A DNA stretch of 64,000 nucleotides from Brugia malayi. Taxonomy: Eukaryota; Nematoda; Chromadorea; Rhabditida; Onchocercidae. The stretch lies in the NCBI RefSeq assembly GCF_000002995.4, contig NW_025062479.1:23122721-23186720 (forward strand), given 5' to 3'. The notes below the pieces were generated by a model. It was not told the DNA's origin. It saw nothing but the letters and a program-made list of their open reading frames with translations, and did not search any database. Shown in pieces: positions 39,142 to 51,803 of this stretch. How positions within the stretch are numbered: the first letter of the stretch is position 1; the number at the start of each line of letters is the position of its first letter. The translations under genes and the position numbers were made by a program.

Positions 39142-42003
39142 TTAAACTTTCTTTTTGCATATAAAATTTATCGATGACATATTGTCACAGTCGATGTCAC
39201 TCCATTGATCATCCATTATTCCATTCCAATTCACCGCAACACATTTTACATTCATTCCGCAACAACTATTTGGTTCTGATATACGCCAATTTGTATAATT
39301 TAATTTTGTATAATTATCAATCCAAAACCATTTAGTGTCATTTTTAATTAAACCAATTAAATATGTATTATTTCCAACTAATCCTAAAAAAAAAAACAAA
39401 AAAAAATTTCGAAAAAAAAAATTCAAAACATTTAAGTTTGTTTTTTTTTTTAAAAAAAGTAATTTACTGAAAATTTAATAAATAATTATTAGCAAAAGTT
39501 TTAAATTGTATTAATTTGAAAATTTTAATGATTGAATTTATTAAAAGAGAAAAATAATAGCAATAGATACATAAGTAATTTCATTTAATGACACGTGGAG
39601 TAATACGTGAAATACACGTATTACTATTTGTTTGAAACGTTTATTAAATTAAAAATAAAATGATAAGAAAGAGAAGAGAAAATTATAATGATAGTACGAA
39701 ATGATATACCACTGATAAATTTCATTTCATCAAAATCACTGATAGATGTTAGGGATGCATTATATTCAGAACATATTGCTGATGCATTATGATAATTTGT
39801 TGAATTTTCTCCCTGAATTTTTTTAATTTTTTTAAAAAAAATAATCACAAATCAAATATCTATTTATTTTTGAATTATTTTAATTTATTAATTCATTTTA
39901 TTTCACTGAACTTATTTATTTAATTCAAATTTTTTACTCCAATTTATTCATTTCTTTTTTCTAAAAAAAAAAAAAAAATTGAACAATTTTTAACATTCAT
40001 TATTTTAATTTTTTTTAAAAAAAAAAAAAAAACAACAATCATATTCCAATGTCTAAATCGTTATTTTCATTTAATTTAGAAGATTAAAATTTTTTTTACT
40101 TTCCAATTATTTATAATTTTGTAAAATTTTCGTCATTGATTGAAAACAATAATCATACATCATTATTCTTTGGTATTATGTTTTCAATTCTGACTAAATA
40201 TGCAGTATAATTTAATTAATTGAAAAAAAAACAAAGAAAAAATATTTTGAAAAAAAAAGAATGAAAACTTACAACATAATAACAAGAATTTGTTTTAGAA
40301 AAATAAATCCAATCATTGAAGCAAATATCTGAAAAAAAAAAAGACACTTAAATATTATCATTTTATTGACTTTATGCATTTAACATTAATTTAAAATATT
40401 CTTTTACCTTTTCTTTGTTATTTGTCAACAAAAAAAAAAAAAAAAAAGAATCAAAAAACTTTCATAATTTTATCAAATTTTATAAGAATTTTAAAAGAAA
40501 ATAATAAATAATCAATACACTTATAAAATAATACTAATAATTTCAAAAAAAAAAAAAAAATGATAAAAATTTAAAAAAAAATGCAAAAAATTTTTTGAAC
40601 TTGCCATTATTAGTAATGCTGGAATTGTTATCAGTGATATTATCATTAATCAATGCAATATTATCACTTATTGTTGTGATATGAAATGTTCGTAGTAATG
40701 CATTAGATGCATCACGAACAATTTCAAGAAGTTTTTGAAGATCTGGTTGAATGAATGATGATTGCTCTGAGACATAAATAACATTTTCAATATTTTTCTT
40801 TGAAATCATTCTATCATTATCAGTATTAATCATTTTATTATTATCAGTATTAATCATTTTATTATTATCAGTATTAATCATGTCTGATAATCTATAAATT
40901 TCATTGAAACAATTCACACTGGAAGCATTTGTTTTTAATTTAGAATTTGAGCCATGAATAATGTCTGTTGTTGCTGATTTCATTGTTATCATTTTTGTTT
41001 GATTATCAAGTGCATTACTGATATCAGTTAATTCAGTTGTATCATTATTTGTTAGATTTTGTAATGATATTAATTCGGACAGTAAATTGCTAATTTCAAT
41101 ATTTGATGAAATGATTAAAGTTGAAGTTTCATTTGCTGAAGAAATGAATAAATTTGAATCCGTTAAATTTGCATTCAATTCTAAGGTTAAATTGTTAGAA
41201 TTTGTAAATTTTAATTGATCCAATTGTGAAGCAATTTTAATTAAATCAGTTTCATTTGTTAAATTATCATTGTCTAGTGATTCCATCGTGTAATTTGTTG
41301 CATTGGGAATAATTGGCGCAATTGTACAATTTCTATTTGATAAAATATCGCACATTTCTGATTGTTTTCCTGAAAACTCTTCCTGATCATTCCATTAATT
41401 TAACTGTATCAATTGTTTAAAAAAATATTATTTGAATTAAAAATAAACAATTGAATTAAAAAGAAAGAATAAATTTAGCACATCTAATTTTCAGTTATTA
41501 TTCAATAAAATTTACTTTTAATAAATAATAAAATAGGATAATTATAACTGCGCAAAGAAATAAATCAGTTATAAAATTAATAATTTATTGCATAAATTAT
41601 TACTGTGATAACCTTATTATCACTTTTCCAATTCAGAACTTTACTTCAATCTCAGAAGAGATAAAATACTGATAATTTTTATTTTCAGTTGAAAGATAAA
41701 ATGAGAACAAGATAAAAAGTAAAGGAAAAAAAAGATATGATTATCACTATTGTTATCATTATCACTATTGATGGCTTTCACTCTTTACTAAAATATTGAC
41801 ATCAATTTTATGCAAAATATGTCTCAACTATATCTTAAATTAGTACCTCTTGCACTTCATTAATTATCAGTTAGCTTTTCCTTTCTTTTCCTGCTAATTA
41901 ATTAAGCAAAATGATATTAATTAAAAAGTAACTAACCTGAAGAAGATGTAAAGTAACCTGATTTGAATATGATGAAAAGCAATTGAATAGCGTACCACCA
42001 CAT
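39142..42003 (-). CDS. Secreted Asn-rich protein with a C-terminal C-type lectin domain
   Basis: Five exons, 410 residues: 41937..42003, 40605..41369, 40273..40328, 39710..39812, 39142..39383. Seen: a hydrophobic N-terminus starting MWWYAIQLLFIIF that reads as a signal peptide; a stalk of about 250 residues rich in Asn, Ser and Thr with about 14 N-glycosylation sequons and three copies of an 8-residue repeat (MINTDNNK); then a C-type lectin fold (ICFNDWIYF, SCYYV, ASAIC, EPN, QWSDIDC, FICKKK). EPN is the motif of mannose-type Ca2+ sites, but the usual WND is WSD here. Carbohydrate binding is therefore possible, not shown. The intron after exon 2 needs a GC donor (G|GCAAGT). An in-frame Met at 42054 would extend the N-terminus by 17 residues ahead of the signal peptide. 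Extracellular location is inferred. Confidence 0.85.
40811..40882 (-). repeat. 24-bp coding repeat, three copies
   Basis: Three consecutive 24-base units encode MINTDNNK, MINTDNNK and MINTDNDR in the lectin stalk. The first two encode identical peptides, so this is a recent in-frame expansion. Confidence 0.9.
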
Positions 42004-42054
42004 ATCAGTTTCCTCAAAATTTGATAATAAATTTGAATGAAAAATGAAATTCAT

Positions 42055-44112
42055 TGAAGCGCTATAAATTATCGTTCGACTTTTATAAAATATTAAATAA
42101 ATTTATCGTACCTTTCAGAAAAAAGCAAAAAAAAAAAAAAAGATAAAAAAAATATTTGCTTTTTAAGATATTTGAATATGTTTTATTTTTCTGACCAATC
42201 TCATCATTTTATCATTTATAATCAATTTAACAATAAAATTTATACTTTTACAATTAAACTTTTTTTTTTTTTTCAAAAATTTAACATAAATAAAAAAAAA
42301 AAAACTGTTATCACTAATGTCTTTATTTTTCCTTTTTTTTTTTTAAACTTTTTATATTAAAATGAAAATAAGAATGAAAATTATTGAAAAATATCAAATG
42401 GAATAACTAAACGATATGATTTTGTTTATTGGTGACTGTCACTGACAGCAATTCTTGTTACAAATTTATTTTTATGATATAAATATGTCTTCTAATATTA
42501 TCAATTATGAAAAATAAATGAGAGCAATGAGAGAGAGAGAGAGAGAAAGGGAGAGGGAGGGAAAAAAAGAAAAGAAAGAAAGAAAAAGAAATAGCAAAAA
42601 AATTGGGATGGAATTTTTTTTTTAAAAAAATTTTTGCTATCTTTTTAGAAATCTATTCTCTTCTATATATGTATTAATCGATACATTTCAATAAGTTTTG
42701 CTTTAATTTAATTTTAAAGATGAATTAACTTCAGTTCAATAAATTTTTTTAATATCTTGATTTTAGTTGAATTTAATAAATAATATAACTGATGCAATTT
42801 TTTTTTTTTTAATCTTCAAATTAAAACTAGAATTTAATCTTAACTGGGAATTTTTTTTTCTTTTCATATTTGATGAATAAAATTATTAACATGTTAGCTT
42901 ACATTTTTTATTCTTATAAAAAAAATTTTTTTAATACCAATAATTAAATTTTTTTTTAGTTCTAAGAAACTAAAAAAAAATGAAATTTAATGTTTTTTTT
43001 ATAAAAAATTTTGATAATGAAATATAATATAATAATATCAAATTTGTTGCTTGTAAAATGTTTGATGCATTTTAATAATTCAACATTAGCTTCATTAATT
43101 AAATTCTAAATACACCGTTTGAAATTATATTTCATTTTTTTTTTACTTATAATTATACTTTAATTATTCATTAAATTTTACTTCCAAATTTTGCTAAATA
43201 CTGCTAAATATTAATTAACCATCTTTGATATTTACATTGTCCAATAGCTTATTTTGGTAACAAAAAAGACAAAAGCAAGAAAAAATGATTACATTTTTGA
43301 TGAAGTAATTAAATAGAATTAAATAGAAATTTACAAATTTAAATTTAATGAAAAAATTTTATTTATTTTTTCCAATCTATGATTATAAACTTTTTCACTG
43401 ATGCATGAATTTATTTATTTTTTTTCTTTAATTGTCCACTTACGATATCTATTCGCTTTTATGATTGAACAGATATGAATTGCATTCATCAAATTTTCAA
43501 TCCCTTTTTTTTTTTTTTCTTTTAACAATACATATAGGCAAAAAAAGAAAATTAAAAAAAAAAAAATATACACGTAACGTATACATGTATACAAAATAAT
43601 ATATATGTACGTATGCATCACGTGTACTTACGTAAAAGGTATATCTTATCAGTTAGCATATTTCTTGTCTTCTTATGACGAATGAATGCTAAAATGAAAT
43701 TTTAATTTGAATTAAATGAATGATGGCGGTGGGATTTAAGATTTACACAGTAGTCAGTCAAGTTGATATAAGATCACGCGAAAGAACTAATGGAAGTTTA
43801 GTTGTAGAAAGTTTGGTGTAACAATTTTAGTTTCAAATGTTGCGATGCTTTGGAAGCATTTTCGATTTATTGTTCTTGAATGATTAAGTATTGCATTAGT
43901 TTGAAGATTTAATTGTGAAAAGTTTGGTGTAACAATTTTAATTTCAAATGTTGCGATGCTTTGGACGGATTATTATACTTAAATGATTAGATATTACATT
44001 AGTTTGAAAATTTTTGACGGTGATTTGATTTATGAAAAGTTTTCCTTTTTTGTTCACTTGTTTAAAGATTATTTTATAGAAAGAATAATTTGCATGAAGG
44101 AAAAAAATTGTA
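42055..44112. other. Divergent intergenic region, lectin / DUSP12
   Basis: About 2 kb between the 5' ends of the lectin gene (-) and the DUSP12 gene (+). It contains a GA microsatellite at 42531-42590, several poly-A/T tracts, a palindrome-rich stretch around 43570-43632 (GTATACATGTATAC, CACGTG) and a 111-bp duplication near the DUSP12 start. No gene is supported. Confidence 0.55.
43808..43975. repeat. 111-bp spaced direct duplication upstream of DUSP12
   Basis: A block of about 55 bases (starting AAAGTTTGGTGTAACAATTT, ending TTGCGATGCTTTGGA) occurs at about 43808-43862 and again at 43918-43972 with very few differences. The second copy ends about 140 bases before the DUSP12 ATG. Confidence 0.88.
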
Positions 44113-47100
44113 ATGATTGATAGAATACTTGAAAATTTGTATCTGAGTGATGTACAAGATGTGCTAAATGAATTTAGAATTAATCGACTCAAGCATGAAT
44201 TAAAGGTTTGTGATTTTCGTTATTTTTACTGTATTATCATTTGATCTTTAAAATTGTTTCTTTTTTTAAATTTTACAAAGCTCGTTTTATTTTTAAAATT
44301 GATTCCTTTTTTCAACTTTTTTTCGAAGGAATGTTTTTTTTTTTTTTCTACATCCATAAATAGTTTGTCTATGCTTCCTAACAATAATAACATTCGTTAT
44401 AATTTGTAAATTTCAATAATTTCGAGTAAATATTGCTTTAGATCAGTCATGTTCTTACGGTAGCAGCAGAAGGTATTCCAGTGGAAAAACGAATTTTTGG
44501 GATATCTTATATGTTTATTTATGCATTAGATACGAATAAACAAGATATGTTCGCAGATGATTTATTAGGTATTTTATTCCAGTATTTATTTCATTTCAAA
44601 GAAAAAGTGAAAAGTATAGAACAGAAGAGCTTAAAGGTATTTCATATTTTGATGTGTTGTCGCTTATTCTTCTCTTTTCTTGCTCTTCTTTGTTCTGAGT
44701 ACTTCTATATTAAAATAATTGAAATTATAAATGTCCTATATATGATAGGCAATTTACATGTACGTTTGCGTTTACCTAACGTCGATTTGATGTGTTATAG
44801 CGAATGCGTTGATGTTCATCAGAACAAGTTTTGAGAATAATGGACGAGTCCTTGTACATTGGTACGTTTAGATACAATTACTGAATGATGCAACTAGTTA
44901 ATCTGTTTGTTTCTTTTCTGCTATTTTCTTCTTCAGTTTTACATTTGAGCTTTAATTTTTTATATAAACAAAAATTAACAGCGTAAAATATTTCCATATA
45001 TGTAATTAATCAATAACAATCCAACCAATAAGCTGCGTATTATCTTTTTTTTTTTTTTTTTTTGTTTATCCATCCGTCACCTTTTTTCGACTTAGAATTA
45101 TGTACAACAGTGCTGCAATGAAAGACTATTTAGTTAAAAGAATAACTAATGTGTAATGGAAGTTAACAGCAGAAGCAATCCATAGTTTGATTAAGTTTTA
45201 TTTCTTTATTCAGCTTTTAGATCTAATAATATAGCATTTATTATAATTAATCTGAAGTGATTAATAGAGATTTTAATATAGGATTTCTCTTAAACATAGA
45301 ATTTCTTCAGTGAAGCTGGTATATCACGTTCAGTATTTATTGTTGCCGCTTATCTAATGCAAAAATTGCAGTGGTCATCGACAAAAGCTATTGAATACAT
45401 ACAAAGGATACGACCTATAGCGCTGTCATTTTTTAGCATTTTTGAGCAATTCGTTTCATTTCATTAAATTCTGTGAATCATCGATTCTTATATTGGCAAA
45501 TTTCTTTTACAAGAAAATTATTGCATAAATTCGTTCGTCATATATAACACCAGTTTTTTCTTAACTAGATTTGTTTATTCTCTTAAGTGACAGGGAAACA
45601 AGAGGAAGTTCTTATTAAAAATTCAAACTTTCCAAACTTACTTTGATATTTGAGTCTCACTGTCAAACGAAATTGAAAATTGTGTAAAATTAAAAAAAAA
45701 AAAAAATATATTTTCGTGATCTAGACCAAATGATGGTTTCATGCAGCAGTTACAAATATTCGAAAGTTGTCATTTTATCGCCGATATCCAAATTATTTCG
45801 CAGTGTCAATTGTACAAAAACTGGTTATTGAATATCTCTTCAGGTAATGGTATTACTAACTTAATAGCTTAATTAGCTTAAAAATTAACGCAAAATAAAC
45901 TTTATAAATTTCTAGAATTGGCATGAGTCTTGCATGTATAATGAGAACTTTAAATATTGAAAAAAAAAAAAAAATGAATGCATAATGAGCACTTTATATA
46001 TAGCAATAATTGAATGAAATGTGATTTCATTAAAATAATGTACCAGATCATATATTCTAGTTGACATCCGGTCTTTCGTCTAAAATATTACAGAGAACTG
46101 TCATAGTTTAATGTCTCGTATGTTTTACAAATAAACATGTGTGATAAATGCGAATGTTTTAGATGGCAAATACGACTGACATAAATTGACATACTTTTTA
46201 GCGTCATCTGCGAGATTTCCTTTGTACGAAAAGTTGCCAAACTTGATCGATTCCACTTGGTCGAATGTTGAATATCGATGTCGTAAATGTAGAAAAATTC
46301 TATTCAATGATAAGCATATCATAAAACATAAAACATTGACATCTCATAATGTTACTGGCAATGAGGAAACGGAGATAATCGATTGCGGTTTCGGTCATTT
46401 TATTACACCGATGGATTGGATGTCTTTAAATGAGCATCGAGGAAAAGTAACCTTTTTTTAGAGTCAAAAAATTTGATTTATAATCCTGTTCTATTGTTTT
46501 ATTTTTCTTTGATGTGAGGAATCTCCAGTTTTTTTTTTTTTTTAAATCTCAGGACAATCATTCTTCCAGATTTTCATTCAATTAGATCTTATGTTGTTAA
46601 TAAATTTTTCATTAAATAATTTTCAGATTTCTTGTTCTTGCAACGAAAAGCTTGGCCATTATGACTGGGGAGGACGTGTATGCAAAGGAATGTCTGGTAG
46701 GCCATGCGGAACAGCTGGTAAGTTTCATCTTGAATATTAAAAGTAAAATAAAATTTTGGGATTCTGGATATCCTGATAATGCTTTATAGATTATTAGTAT
46801 TTTTTTGAAGTAATGCTGGGGAAAAAAAAAGCCAAAATAAGTAGTATCAACATTCTTCTTCACATGTATATTGTTTGCTGTTTGATGCAAAATGATGTGA
46901 TATGAGATGAAATTTCCCTCAGTTTGGTAAAATGAAGTTTATGTTGCTAAGTAGTAGAGGATTTTTTTGCACCCATATTAATCAGTAAGCGCAATTCTTA
47001 TGGATTAAGTAAAACTCAATTAGAGGGATCTAGTTTGAAAAGACAACTTTGCATAGCATTTCAGATATGACCTTAGTAAGTGAGAAAATTTCAAGTTCTG

Positions 47101-47256
47101 TGAAAGTTCTCATTGATATTTTATATGTGTGTTACAGTGCGGCCATGGATTTATGTAAATCAGAGCAAGGTCGATCGAAGTATGAAGATAGATCAAAATG
47201 TGTCAAGTCCTATAAACAACATCATTATAAGGCCGCAGAAATTTCCCTGTATATAG
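44113..47256 (+). CDS. DUSP12: Dual-specificity phosphatase DUSP12 / YVH1
   Basis: Eight exons, 322 residues: 44113..44205, 44442..44568, 44801..44861, 45311..45424, 45725..45843, 46202..46446, 46627..46717, 47138..47256. In yeast YVH1 acts in late 60S ribosome maturation through its zinc domain. Seen: N-terminal IDRILENLYLSD; ISHVLTV; general-acid Asp in YALD (Asp61); the P-loop HCEAGISRS (Cys94 to Arg100, the CX5R signature); PNDGFMQQL. Then the C-terminal zinc-binding domain with CRKC, a Cys before GFGHFITPMDWM, SCSC, KLGHYDWGG and a final Cys-Gly before VRPWIYVNQSKVD, as in YVH1 proteins. Catalytic residues are intact. The third exon is only 61 bases; the donor after exon 4 (CT|GTCATT) is non-consensus but is the only one that keeps frame. 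Confidence 0.92.
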
Positions 47257-47612
47257 AGACATTGATGTAATCATAAAAAGTTTTATGAATTGCAGAAGAA
47301 TTTTATGAATTTTCTTACTATCACACAAAATGTTTAACGTTAAAAAGAATCCAGTGTGAAGAAATGGGGGGACAACATAAGATGTGATCCATTTTTGATT
47401 AGTTATGATGTCGATCAATATTACTTTTTTGGAAGATGCGCAGACTGGAAAATGTCAATATTATCTCTTAGTGTTCACAAAAAAAATTTGCAAATCTATT
47501 ATAAATTATGAATTACAAATCAAATTAAGAAATTAGAAGTTGTATGAATTTATAAAGTAAACTGAAAATAAGAAATACTGATTGAAAAGAGAAAATAGAG
47601 AAAGCACTTTAT
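47257..47612. other. Short convergent intergenic region
   Basis: A 356-bp gap between the stop codons of DUSP12 (+) and arginine kinase (-). It should contain both 3' UTRs. No gene is seen. Confidence 0.6.
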
Positions 47613-50600
47613 TTAAGCCTTCCTTTCCATTTCGATGAGTTGTTTTACGCCATCATGCATCTGTTTAACAGCCTCAAATTCCGTCAAGCCAAGACGAGCT
47701 TTATTTGAGATATCGTAAACACCACCTGCTGATTCAGAATGTTCTCCATGAATGCCACGTATCTTAGAAATAGATTATACTTAGGTTGAGAGCTCATCAA
47801 GAATTTAATAAAATGAAATGGAATATATTGCCGAATTATTTGTATTGGTGTTAATTAGCATAGGTTAATTTGGGAGTAGAACTATCTGAAGGAGTAGTAT
47901 TGAACTCATTTTATCCTTTATATAAGACAAAAAAGTGTCAAGAAATGAAATTTGAAAGTAAAACTCAAATGAATATTTTGCTGTCGTTGTTTTTTACTCA
48001 TAATTCGAGTATTTCGGCGTGTATTTATGCAGAGACTTATCCAGTTGGACTACTACTACTACTACTACTGAACCAGGATTTTAACAGAGAATATTAATAT
48101 TTATAGAAGGCAAAATGATAGGAAAGTTTTTTGACACTTTCTGGAAAAGAAGTTACATACTTGAAGTTTTAATTCATCGCATATCTTCTTGAAATCCGGT
48201 TTTGCACTAATCTTCGGAAGACGTATATGTACTGAGGCACGTATTGTAGTGCCTAAATTTGTTGGACAGAAAGTAAGCCAACCGAGGCGTGGATCTCTTG
48301 AAAACGGTAAACTTTTTTCAATTGTCTTCAAACCTTTAATAAGTCGTTGCAATACCTGCAAAAATCGCATAATTCTATTATCAATGTATTTAAAATGAAA
48401 AAGGGAACTAAATAATTCTACTTACGTATAAGAAGAATTCGAATATTAATATTTGTGAATTTTAAAATTTGATCAAATAGTAGTTTAATAGTTGAGAAGT
48501 AAGCAAATCAGCAATCATTATGTCTGACGATATCTCAATTGTATATCTAATATGACCATATATGTAGGATATTTAAAAAACAAATCATTATAGCTAGTCA
48601 AATCTGCCGCTTTAATTTAATTTTTTGAATTAGTTATCAGAAGTATTACTCACTTGTCCAACATTACCACCCTTTTGCATGGATATTATGCGTAGATGAT
48701 CCTCCTCATTGATCCATATGAGGAAAGTTTTATTTTCATTGTGGAAAATACCTCTTCCAACTGGCCAGTATCGGCATGCATTTGCGGCTTGCAGAAATCT
48801 TAAGTTTTTTAATAATATGATTAACTCTCCCTCTGAATACTTCCATTTTGTGACTGATTAAACAAAATAGTTGAGGTAACAAAAAAAAAAAGCAGGTGGC
48901 TAGTTCTATATATAAATAGTGGAAAACTTGTTAGAGCAAAATTTCATATTGATTAAATGTTTCGAGGAGAGAGAGAGAGAAACTGATAATTTTCTGGATT
49001 GTATAACTATCAGTAAATATAAGTTTATAGTTAAAGTTATCAATACCTGTCACCTTCTTTGAATAAGAAATGATCATCAATAAGTTGTTTCTGAACATCT
49101 TTTGTCATTCCAGTCAATGGATAATATGTTCCTTTCAGTTCCGGATCAGAGAATCCGCACAGAACTTTTCTGATCTGCAATTGTAATTTATTAATACTAT
49201 TTTCCAAAAATATGGACTTCTTTTACAACATAAAATTCAAAAATAACAACTTACTTTGTCTTCCATTTCTTTGTAATTTTCTTCCGTAAGGCAAGGATTA
49301 AAAGGATAGCCTTGAAGCGAACGTCCACATCGTACTCTGGTTGAATTGATATATTTTCCTTCCGGATCCAAATCAGTGAGCAAACTTATTTTGTCTACAT
49401 TAAAACATTTTTTTATTGACTATTCCTTCTTAAGTTAATGCACTTCTAAACAATATATTTACATCGCTTTTTTTATGTTTGAAATAGAGGAAAATCTACC
49501 TTCACCAAGGTCGATTTCCGGTTGTTTTTGGTTTGATCCGAAGCCATTATGATATTCTTCAATGATCGGATCGAATAATGGCTTGAATAGAGTATAAGAA
49601 TCAGCATCTGGTGCATATACGCCAACACCAGAATCAAGATTTGCTACACCTGTATTAAAGAAAGAATCCAAAATGTGTTTTTTTTTGAAAATAATTAGTT
49701 CATTTATTATTATTATTAACCGCACTGTCTTTCCTTCTTTTTTTTTTACCATTATTAATCAACAAAACATTTTATAATTAATATTTGATTGCATTTAACA
49801 AATAATCATATAGTATAATAACTTTCAAACCCTTATTCATAGATGATCTAGCTAGGCATCAATTTAAGAGCACTACCAAGAAAATAATCAAATTTAAATG
49901 TGATCCGATAGAGTAAATCTTTTTTTTTTTAACATTATTTTGCTCGATATCAACTAGTACCTACCAATGTTTTGCGGATATTTTCAAAGAAATAATCAAA
50001 ATTTCAAACTGGAATCTACCTATTGGCTATGAATAATCTAACCCAAATTGTTATATATTGTCTTTTAATTATAGCAAACAAATTTCAATGCATTCATTAA
50101 ATAATAAATAATGAAATGCAAAACTAACCGGATTGTATAACATCTAAAAGTGTTGCACCAAGTTTTGTCTTTTTATTTTTTAGCTCATCAATGATTGCTT
50201 TTGATAAATGCTTCTTGAGCAAAGAGTGACAATCTTTTGCTTCCTGAAATCATTGATCATTTGCCGGAATAGAATAGGAGATGAAAATGATGCATATCAG
50301 GCACAAATGATTCATACACAATGATAAAACATTTGTAAAATTTGCAGTAAAAATAAAAGGAATACTAAAATTTTAGAATTTCAAACAAAATTTTCCAATT
50401 AATATATTTAAACAACTATGTAAACATGTGAAACATTTGATTACTTGTTTCTAACACAAATTAACCCGTAACTCTCTTGTTTACTTTAATTTTTATTATT
50501 TTCAAAACTTTAAGTTATAATTAAATTAAGTAGCGTGAAATTCACTAATATTACACAACACTAACTTAGACATCCACAATAATAAAGTCATTCAAATTCA

Positions 50601-50791
50601 GCGTATCATAGCGATATTCGAAATTGTTTTTCCAATGTTTAAATTTAAATATTTGAAAATATTAATCGACAAATAATTATTTGTCATTTGAGTAAAAGAA
50701 AGATGAAGATTGGTAACACTCAAGATAGTATTCAAACCTGTAATTTATGGAAACTTTCTTCGATTTTAGCAATAACATTCGGATCTGCCAT
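47613..50791 (-). CDS. Arginine kinase (ATP:guanidino phosphotransferase)
   Basis: Eight exons, 358 residues, the normal monomer length: 50738..50791, 50129..50243, 49500..49649, 49255..49394, 49047..49174, 48654..48798, 48161..48355, 47613..47762. The enzyme reversibly moves phosphate between ATP and arginine to buffer cellular ATP. Seen: [15 protein letters not shown] substrate-specificity region with the short Gly-type loop of arginine kinases; STRVRCGRS nucleotide-binding Arg cluster; [11 protein letters not shown] with the first catalytic Glu; [11 protein letters not shown] with the reactive Cys (about 274); and [10 protein letters not shown] with the second Glu. There is no signal peptide, so it is cytosolic. 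The ATG at 50791 is 12 bases from an acceptor preceded by a very long poly-T tract. Family knowledge: nematode arginine kinases are strongly expressed and antigenic in filariae. Confidence 0.93.
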
Positions 50792-50803
50792 AAGTAATTC
50801 TAA

Positions 50804-50807
50804 CTGC

Positions 50808-50835
<28 letters not shown>
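50804..50835 (-). promoter_or_regulatory. Candidate trans-splice acceptor upstream of arginine kinase
   Basis: On the minus strand a run of about 28 T ends in GCAG, 12 bases before the arginine kinase ATG. No coding exon joins on upstream. In nematodes this is the usual look of a spliced-leader acceptor or of a first-intron acceptor. The sequence cannot separate these two. Confidence 0.5.
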
Positions 50836-50840
<5 letters not shown>

Positions 50841-51803
50841 AGCATTTTCTCATTCGTGAAATGTGAAAATCTGAAATTAAAAAAATCCCACCACGGCAGT
50901 GATAATGGATTTATGGATTGAAACTAAAAATCAAATTTAAAAATGTTCAAAAAAAAAAAAAAAAACGTTTTATCCATAATGGAGCATTCCGCGATAAAAA
51001 AAATAAAACTCAGTAAAAATTATTTAATTAAAAAAAGATTTCCATGAAAAACTTCACAAGCTATGATTTACTCTATAATTAAAAAAAAAAAAAATCTAAA
51101 CTATCAAAAAAAAGAAAAAAAAAAGATTAAAATAACCGAGGTTTTCATGATTCATTATATTTATTATATAACTTTATCGCCATCATTATATTATTATTTA
51201 TCTCTCTTATTTAATTTGTCGCTTTTAAATTATCACTGCTTTTATAATCCTTCCTTCTTCGACCTCAATAAATTTTCAAACTAAAAAACAAATTATTTTT
51301 TTTTTTTTCTTTTAAATTTACAGATATTGTGCAAGAAAAGATATAATTATTTATCAATTTATTGTAAATATCTGAAGATTAGATCACTGAAAAAGTATTG
51401 CTTACCGATTAACGGTATCCATAAAATATATAAGTTGTGAACAAAAAAAAAAATTTTCTTTTAAAATTTATTCAAATGGAGCAGAAAAAAATTTTTCCAT
51501 CTCATCCAATCATATTTCGTACACGAAAGACAACCCTCACACATTTGTTCGTTGAAAATCTATTACTTGTAGCAATAATTCATTCAAATTTTTGCTTCAT
51601 AACAACAACATCAAAAAAGACTACATATATATTCTTGAAGAATATAAGGAAGAAGGAGGAACACTAGCATATACAAAAGACTAAATAAATTCTCGTGAAA
51701 AAAGTTTACAATCAAATTCCAATAACTGAAAATTTACAGCTAAAGAGGGAAAAAAAAAGACCTGAAAAAATAAATATAAACAGTTCATCTCACCCATATC
51801 AGA
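50836..51803. other. Intergenic between EDEM3 and arginine kinase genes
   Basis: About 1 kb, very AT-rich, with several poly-A/T runs and no supported gene. It should hold the EDEM3 3' UTR and the arginine kinase upstream region. Confidence 0.55.

Noticed and set aside
43570..43632. Palindrome-rich stretch (GTATACATGTATAC, CACGTG) as a regulatory or origin element
   Set aside because: Alternating purine-pyrimidine low-complexity sequence. Nothing else supports a function.
44481..44834. 117-codon plus-strand frame taken as one exon
   Set aside because: It reads through the DUSP12 exon 2 donor at 44568. Only the spliced form restores the HCEAGISRS active site.
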